DNA of 6,533 nucleotides from contig JAFYET010000214.1 in the NCBI GenBank assembly GCA_017544125.1, forward strand, positions 1 to 6,533, given 5' to 3'. The notes beneath the pieces are model-generated. The model was not told the DNA's origin. It was given only the letters and a program-made list of their open reading frames with translations, and did not search any database. Position 1 is the stretch's first letter; each line of letters opens with the position of its first letter. This stretch comes from Ruminococcus sp. (lineage in GTDB: Bacteria > Bacillota > Clostridia > Oscillospirales > Ruminococcaceae). This document shows positions 1 through 4,431 of the stretch, in pieces. Made by a program: the position numbers and the translations under genes.

Positions 1-2
1 CC

Positions 3-2540
3 CCCGAATATATACTGAACATACCCGGCAAGCTGTGGCACAAGCAAAAGCTCGCAAAGGAATACACCGACGTTTTCGTCAGGGCGATAAAGAAATGCGA
101 TGAGCCGCTGCACGCCAAGGAGCTTGAAGATGCACTCATAAAAAGCGGCGCTGAGTATGACAAGAAAGCCTTTGACATACAGGGCAAGACCCGCCGCAGG
201 GTAATGGAGGAGATATCTGCCCAGTATGACCACGGCAGCATCATAAGAGAATACATCTGCGGGCAGAGAGAGCTTGCAGACACGCTGCCCGAGATAGGCT
301 CAAAGCAGATAAGCCACACGAACAAATCACGGGAGCTTGATTATTATACGGCATTCGGCAAAGATGAGTTTATTGCCCGTGCGGTGACGGTGCTTATGCT
401 TGCGGATATCAGCTACGGGCGCTTTTACAGGGTCAAGGAATACACAGGCTTTAGCGTTGACAGCGAAGAGGGCATAAAAGAAGCTGTCGTGATGATGAGC
501 GAGAGCGGCGCTGACATAACACTGGCGCTTAATGCCATAGGCGTGTGCCTTGACGATATGTACTCTGCAAAGGAAAGATGCACCGCTGCGGCGATAGATG
601 TGTTTGACAGTCGCAGGCAGGAGCTTAAAGCGGCAGCGCTCAAAAAGCTCTGCGCCACAGCAAGGGTGGTATATGCAAAAACCATAGGCAGGCACCCGAA
701 TGAATTCAAGGCGGAGCTTTTAGCCCTTGCAGATGACGGCAGCAAGGCGGTAAGAGCCGAGCTTTCAGAGATACTCGCAAAGGAAAAGGGCTGGGCTGAC
801 GACATAGCAGAGCTTCTGAAAGCCAAAAAGGGCGCAAAGCGTGAGCTTGCCATAGAGATAATCGCCAGACAGGGGGCGGAAAGCTACACGCAGGCGCTCA
901 GTGATGCCTTTGCAGCTGAAAAGACCGAGAAGATAAAAATGAAGATAGGCGCACTCATCGGTGCGGCGGTCGAGAGCGGCAGTAAAGCTGAGATAAGCGT
1001 CGGGCAGCAGCTTGAAAAGCTCGCTAAGGCAAGCAGAACGGGCAAGCTGAGCTTTCTGTTTGACAGGGCGTTTGGGCCCGTTCACAAGGCAGACGGCAGC
1101 GAGGCAGGGGAGGATACGCTGAGGGCGCTCGTTATGTGCTATGCATCTTTCACCGAGCCGCAGAAGAGCAAGCTGGCTGACGACATAGCGGCAGAGCTTG
1201 ACAAAAAGGACTTGGAGGTCTTTGCAGCAGAGGTGTTCGGGCGCTGGTGCGATAACGGCGCACAGGCAAAGCAAAAGTGCCTGCTCTACTTCTGCGCCTG
1301 CCACGGCGGGCTGCCAATGGTAAGGGAGTATATGCACTACATAAAAGAATGGGCTGATAATATGCGTGGCGCTATCGCTTCAGAGGCGGTAAAGGCAATG
1401 GCGCTTGACGGCAGCAGCGAAGCGCTTATGAACATTGACAATATGTCAAGGAAGTTCAAAAACAAGCAGGTGCGTGCTGCGGCGGCAGATGCGATGATAA
1501 AGGCGGCAGACGCCCTCGGAATAACCGCCGAAGAGCGTGCTGACAGGATAGTGCCCGACCTCGGCTTTGATGAGAGCAGGTGCCGTGTGTTTGACTACGG
1601 CGCAAGGCAGTTTAAGGTTTACATCACCCCGGCTCTGGAGCTGGAGATATTTGCCGGTGAAAAGAAAGTAAAGACCATGCCCAAGCCCGGCGTAAGTGAC
1701 GATGAGCAAAAGGCAAAGGCGGCGTATGAGGGCTTCAAGGAGCTTAAAAAGCAGCTCAAAAACGTGATAACCACCCAGCGTGCAAGGCTTGAATATGTGC
1801 TTATGTGCGACAGGCGCTGGACGCAGGACAAGTGGAACGAGCTGTTTGTGAAAAACGCCGTGATGAACTGCTTTGCGATAGGGCTTATCTGGGGCGTTTA
1901 CGAAAACGGGGCGCTCAAAGAGAGCTTCCGCTACATGGACGACGGCAGCTTTACAAATGCCGAGGGCGATGAATACCTGATACCCGAGGAAGCGATGATA
2001 GGGCTCGTTCACCCGATAGAGCTGACCTTGGAGCAGAAAGCGCAGTGGAAGGAGCAGCTTGAAGACTTTGAGATAGCCCAGCCCTTTGAGCAGATAAACC
2101 GCCCCGTATACCTGCCAACAGATGAGGAGCTCAAAGCAAACAAGCTCTCACGCTTTGAGGAGGTAGAGCTCAACAGCCTGACCCTTTTAAACAAGATGGC
2201 AAAGCTCGGCTGGTACAAGGGCTATGCTGAGGACGCAGGCTTTTTCTACTACTTCTACCGTGATGACACCGCCCGCAGGGTGAAAAACGCTGACGGCAGC
2301 GAGACTAAGGAGGGCTTCGGCGTAATGCTTACCTTCTCGGGGGCAAGCGTTGTGGTCTACGATTACGAGGGCGAGGAGGTAACTACCGAAAAGCTCATAT
2401 TCTTCAAAGCGGGCGACCACCCGGACTATTACAGCAAGGAAGAAAAGGGCTTTCTTAAAATAAGCGATGTAAGCCGCCGTTATTTCAGCGAGATAGTTAT
2501 GCAGCTGAGTGCCGTGCTTGTTAAAAAGGCGGAGGAATAA
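3..2540 (+). CDS. DUF4132 domain protein, C-terminal part (5' end outside window)
   Basis: The reading frame is open from base 3 with no stop, so the gene begins left of the window. The ATG at 204 is only an internal methionine. 845 residues are visible (numbered from base 3). The C-terminal part has the hallmarks of DUF4132, the domain of E. coli YehI and MolR: RRW ending at 606, LIWGV around 628-632, HPIEL at 670-674, QPFEQINRP at 693-701, and a closing SRRYFSE segment near the end. The middle is alpha-helical with HEAT-like repeats, clearest at about 239-291 (DDGSKAVRAELSEIL) and 460-507. No signal peptide or membrane segment is visible, so a cytoplasmic protein is likely. The biochemical role of DUF4132 is not established; in E. 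coli yehI lies near genes for a MoxR-type ATPase and a VWA protein, so the unseen upstream neighbours would be informative. The gene ends in tandem stops (TAATAA, 2538-2543). The family call is firm; any function is not. Confidence 0.88.
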   Translation, partial: PEYILNIPGKLWHKQKLAKEYTDVFVRAIKKCDEPLHAKELEDALIKSGAEYDKKAFDIQGKTRRRVMEEISAQYDHGSIIREYICGQRELADTLPEIGSKQISHTNKSRELDYYTAFGKDEFIARAVTVLMLADISYGRFYRVKEYTGFSVDSEEGIKEAVVMMSESGADITLALNAIGVCLDDMYSAKERCTAAAIDVFDSRRQELKAAALKKLCATARVVYAKTIGRHPNEFKAELLALADDGSKAVRAELSEILAKEKGWADDIAELLKAKKGAKRELAIEIIARQGAESYTQALSDAFAAEKTEKIKMKIGALIGAAVESGSKAEISVGQQLEKLAKASRTGKLSFLFDRAFGPVHKADGSEAGEDTLRALVMCYASFTEPQKSKLADDIAAELDKKDLEVFAAEVFGRWCDNGAQAKQKCLLYFCACHGGLPMVREYMHYIKEWADNMRGAIASEAVKAMALDGSSEALMNIDNMSRKFKNKQVRAAAADAMIKAADALGITAEERADRIVPDLGFDESRCRVFDYGARQFKVYITPALELEIFAGEKKVKTMPKPGVSDDEQKAKAAYEGFKELKKQLKNVITTQRARLEYVLMCDRRWTQDKWNELFVKNAVMNCFAIGLIWGVYENGALKESFRYMDDGSFTNAEGDEYLIPEEAMIGLVHPIELTLEQKAQWKEQLEDFEIAQPFEQINRPVYLPTDEELKANKLSRFEEVELNSLTLLNKMAKLGWYKGYAEDAGFFYYFYRDDTARRVKNADGSETKEGFGVMLTFSGASVVVYDYEGEEVTTEKLIFFKAGDHPDYYSKEEKGFLKISDVSRRYFSEIVMQLSAVLVKKAEE

Positions 2541-2553
2541 TAACAACAGCAAT

Positions 2554-2598
2554 AAAAAACGACCCGCAGGGCATTGAAGCCCTGTGGGTCGCTTTCTT
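2554..2598. terminator. Bidirectional intrinsic terminator between convergent genes
   Basis: A 13-bp stem (2560-2572 with 2579-2591) closes a 6-base loop; all pairs are Watson-Crick except one G-T. On the minus strand it is followed by a run of six U (plus-strand A-run 2554-2559), a good intrinsic terminator 13 bases after the stop of the PspA-like gene. On the plus strand it is followed by a weaker U-rich run (CTTTCTT, 2592-2598), 19 bases after the DUF4132 stop. The placement between two tail-to-tail genes fits shared use. Confidence 0.85.
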
Positions 2599-2604
2599 AT
2601 CATG

Positions 2605-3123
2605 TTATTCGCCGTTTACGTATTTCTGCGCATCTGCCATGGCGGCGTTAAGCTCTGCCTGCGCTTCAAGCTCTGACAGGCTGCTTTCAAACTGCGTGCT
2701 GCCCACCGACTTTGAAGCGGCTATCTTCGCATCGGCTGCGGCGTTTCTTGCTTCGAGCATCGAGAGGCGTGTCTTTGCCTCGTTTATCTCATCGACCATT
2801 TTGTCGTGAAGCTCTACCGCCTTATGTCTTGTGTCAAACACCTGCTCACGCTGGGGTGCAAGGTCTTCTGCCTTTTTGTCATACTTGTATTTCTCACCGA
2901 GAAAGACCTTTGCATCTTCCTGGCTGCCTGCCGCAAGGGCTTTTTTTGCGTAGGCTGCGTATTCCTCGCCCTTTGCCTTATAGGCGCTTATGTCATTATC
3001 GAGCTTGCTCAGACGCTGGGTAAGCTCACCCACCTGCTCTCTTACATCTGCCAGCTTTACCGTCAGGTCGGCAAGCTGCAATTTAAGCTCGCTCTTTTCG
3101 TCCTGCTTATCAAAAAGCCCCAT
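2605..3123 (-). CDS. PspA/IM30-like coiled-coil protein (short form)
   Basis: A 172-residue, highly charged, almost wholly helical protein with no signal peptide or membrane segment. It resembles the PspA/IM30/Vipp1 family: MGLF at the N-terminus (compare MGIF in PspA), KKALAAGSQEDAKVFLGEK at 60-78 (family pattern of A-L-x-x-G then D-A-x-x-x-L), a long coiled coil at about 100-137 with LEARNAAADAKI, and a last helix SSLSELEAQAELNAAMADAQ at 147-166. PspA is usually about 220-230 residues. This one lacks the first amphipathic membrane-binding helix and runs straight into the coiled coil after about 10 residues, so direct lipid binding may be lost and the upstream membrane protein may supply it. 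The ATG at 3121-3123 has an SD (AAGGGGG) seven bases away. It is the second gene of an operon, 12 bp after the TPM-like gene, and is followed by a terminator. A generic coiled-coil protein is the alternative; family membership is inferred from motif pattern. Confidence 0.72.
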   Translation of the reverse strand: MGLFDKQDEKSELKLQLADLTVKLADVREQVGELTQRLSKLDNDISAYKAKGEEYAAYAKKALAAGSQEDAKVFLGEKYKYDKKAEDLAPQREQVFDTRHKAVELHDKMVDEINEAKTRLSMLEARNAAADAKIAASKSVGSTQFESSLSELEAQAELNAAMADAQKYVNGE

Positions 3124-3130
3124 TGCTGCG

Positions 3131-3137
3131 CCCCCTT
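3131..3137 (-). promoter_or_regulatory. Ribosome binding site of the PspA-like gene, overlapping the upstream stop codon
   Basis: On the minus strand AAGGGGG lies seven bases before the ATG at 3121-3123. Its two A bases are the last two of the TAA stop (3136-3138) of the TPM-like gene. A ribosome finishing the first gene therefore sits on the binding site of the second, which suggests translational coupling and matched expression. Confidence 0.7.
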
Positions 3138-4227
3138 ACGTGTTTATATTGTTATCCATATTATCGTATTTCTTTTTGAGCTCGTCTACCTCTGATGTGT
3201 CGTAGATATTCGGCGCGGGCGTGGGGTTATTCACCGTTGCCCCTGCGTTGCTCTGATAGCCCGCAGTGCTGAATGAGTTAAGGTCCTGATCAAGGATTTG
3301 CTGTGCCTTGTTCATCTCGGCGAGCTTGGCTTTCTTCTTCTTTGACCACCAGGTAAGCAATACCACCAACACAACTATTATCAGCACGAATATCAGCGCT
3401 ATCCACCCGTATTTCGGGGTGACTGTCATCATTCTGTCGGCAGACTCACGGAATGCCTTTGAGAACATCTCATCCTCGTCTAAGTCTGAGTAATAGTAGT
3501 GGTCGATATAGTCAAGCAGTATCTCGCCTGCCTCGTCGTCAATCACCGTCTTTGCCTCAGTGCCCACAAGGTAGAATGAGTGGTACTGCCCGTCCTTTTC
3601 CTGGAACACCAGTAAAAGGTGCGCCTGGTCGGTGAAATGGGCATCGTACACCTCATTTGCGTACTTCTTCTCAGCTGCTTTTGAATAGTCGTTTCCGCCT
3701 ATATCATCGGTTATCACAAGGTAGGGCTGCACGCCCGTTTCCTCGTAGAAGTGCTTCATGCCGTCTTCAAGGACGCTTGACGACTTTATCCAGCCCAGAT
3801 GGTCTTCATAGTAATCCTGTGACACTGACTGGGAGGGAGAGTCGAGCTTTTCTCTCTCGACAGTGGATTTCTGTATACCGCCTGCTGAGTTGTCTGATAT
3901 GAACTCTGCAAGCAAATACAAGCAGAATACGATTATAAAAATGATCAGACCTGCTTTATCGGAGCTTTTGGTGCTTGACACCGAGCGCCGCCTCGGGTTG
4001 CTGCCCGAGATTATAGATCCGAGAATATAGCCCCCCACAAAATCGCCCGATGAGCTGCTGTGGTGAGAGCTGTGATAGCTGCTGTGATAGCTGCTGTGGT
4101 GTGAGCTGCTGTGGTGTGAGCTGCTGCTGAAACTGCTCCTGTGCGTTGAGCCGCCCGAGTGTGAGCCAAAGCCCCTCGACCCGCCGAAGCTGCCGCCTCC
4201 GCCTCCGCCTCGTCCTGCTCTGCCCAT
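3136..4227 (-). CDS. TPM-like domain membrane protein with Gly-rich and His/Ser-rich N-terminus
   Basis: 363 residues from the ATG at 4227. Order: Gly-rich start (about 1-28); Ser/His tract (29-60) with repeated SSHH and SSYH units and nine His; a basic stretch RRR at 79-81; membrane segment at about 92-110; an extracytoplasmic domain at about 138-268; second membrane segment at about 274-293; then KKKK at 296-299 and a C-terminal tail that ends in a charged helix (VDELKKKYDNMDN). Basic residues flank the inner sides of both segments, giving an N-in/C-in hairpin. The outside domain has the TPM layout (PF04536; TLP18.3, Psb32, MOLO-1): GVQPYLVITDD, a helix, then DQAHLLLVFQEKDGQYHSFYLVG. TPM proteins usually have a signal peptide in front and the Gly-rich tail behind; here the low-complexity part is at the N-terminus. 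An in-frame ATG at 4233 would add two residues but leaves only 2 bases to the SD (GAGG) against 8 from 4227. It is the first gene of an operon with the PspA-like gene. The function is unknown; phosphatase activity should not be assumed. Confidence 0.75.
   Translation of the reverse strand: MGRAGRGGGGGGSFGGSRGFGSHSGGSTHRSSFSSSSHHSSSHHSSYHSSYHSSHHSSSSGDFVGGYILGSIISGSNPRRRSVSSTKSSDKAGLIIFIIVFCLYLLAEFISDNSAGGIQKSTVEREKLDSPSQSVSQDYYEDHLGWIKSSSVLEDGMKHFYEETGVQPYLVITDDIGGNDYSKAAEKKYANEVYDAHFTDQAHLLLVFQEKDGQYHSFYLVGTEAKTVIDDEAGEILLDYIDHYYYSDLDEDEMFSKAFRESADRMMTVTPKYGWIALIFVLIIVVLVVLLTWWSKKKKAKLAEMNKAQQILDQDLNSFSTAGYQSNAGATVNNPTPAPNIYDTSEVDELKKKYDNMDNNINT
4056..4130 (-). repeat. In-frame 9/12/15-base tandem repeats coding the His/Ser tract
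   Basis: Read on the plus strand, units starting AGCTG follow each other: a 9-base unit at 4068-4076, a 12-base unit at 4077-4088, and two identical 15-base units at 4089-4103 and 4104-4118, with degenerate copies on both sides. Unit lengths are multiples of three, so copy changes keep the frame and alter only the number of Ser-Ser-His-His or Ser-Ser-Tyr-His units. This looks like recent slippage growth inside the gene. Confidence 0.8.
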
Positions 4228-4235
4228 AGTCATTA

Positions 4236-4243
4236 CCTCTTTT
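4236..4243 (-). promoter_or_regulatory. Ribosome binding site of the TPM-like gene (decides the start)
   Basis: On the minus strand AAAAGAGG lies 8 bases before the ATG at 4225-4227 but only 2 bases before the ATG at 4231-4233. Normal spacing favours the downstream ATG. The sequence AAGAGGTAA here (4233-4241) has an exact complement inside the 5' UTR at 4272-4280. Confidence 0.65.
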
Positions 4244-4244
4244 C

Positions 4245-4341
4245 GTGTGTTAGAAGTAAGGGGTGAGAGGTAAGAGGTAAGAAAGTGCCGCTGCTGACAG
4301 TTTTCTTACTTCTTATTTCTCACCTCTTACATCTAATATAC
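4245..4341. repeat. Long imperfect palindrome built of degenerate 7-base repeats
   Basis: The arms 4245-4284 and 4302-4341 (40 bases each) face each other across a 17-base loop (4285-4301). One pair is a true mismatch (A4255/A4331) and six are G-T, and in all six the G is in the left plus-strand arm. Each arm is itself a tandem of a 7-base motif close to GGTAAGA: the left reads AGTAAGG, GGTGAGA, GGTAAGA, GGTAAGA; the reverse complement of the right reads TGTAAGA, GGTGAGA, AATAAGA, AGTAAGA. The outermost pairs of the right arm include the -10 box of the minus-strand promoter, so most of the element would be transcribed as 5' UTR of the TPM-like mRNA. It may be a small non-autonomous repeat element or a UTR structure; copies elsewhere in the genome would tell which. 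Confidence 0.85.
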
Positions 4342-4363
4342 CAAATTTTCCCCTTCTTGTCAA
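4335..4363 (-). promoter_or_regulatory. Sigma-A type promoter of the TPM/PspA-like operon
   Basis: On the minus strand a perfect -35 box TTGACA (4358-4363) and a -10 box TATATT (4335-4340, one base from TATAAT) are separated by exactly 17 bases (4341-4357) that include an A/T-rich stretch. Transcription should start near 4327-4328, giving a 5' UTR of about 100 bases made almost wholly of the palindrome. No other comparable promoter was found before the gene. Confidence 0.82.
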
Positions 4364-4365
4364 GC

Positions 4366-4394
4366 AAAAAAGCCCCTGCTGTGCAGGGACTTTT
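4366..4394 (-). terminator. Intrinsic terminator of the beta-propeller gene
   Basis: On the minus strand the stem AGTCCCTG / CAGGGGCT (4391-4384 with 4378-4371, one G-U pair) closes a 5-base loop and is followed by a run of U (plus-strand A-run 4366-4371). A-U pairs can extend the base of the stem. It lies about 40 bases after the stop codon at 4432-4434 and only two bases before the -35 box of the next promoter. The stretch between stop and hairpin shows nothing further. Confidence 0.85.
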
Positions 4395-4431
4395 CGCTTT
4401 GTTATCCGTTTTGCTGTCAGTTTTGCTTTTA

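Noticed and set aside
204..206. ATG as the start of the DUF4132 gene
   Set aside because: The frame is open for 67 codons upstream to the window edge with the same codon style, so the methionine is internal.
2806..3195. Plus-strand open frame with apparent membrane segments
   Set aside because: Antisense shadow of the PspA-like gene, whose Lys/Glu/Ala codons read as hydrophobic residues on the other strand.
4048..4140. CRISPR-like or regulatory repeat array
   Set aside because: The repeats are short, contiguous, in frame and code a Ser/His tract; there are no spacers.
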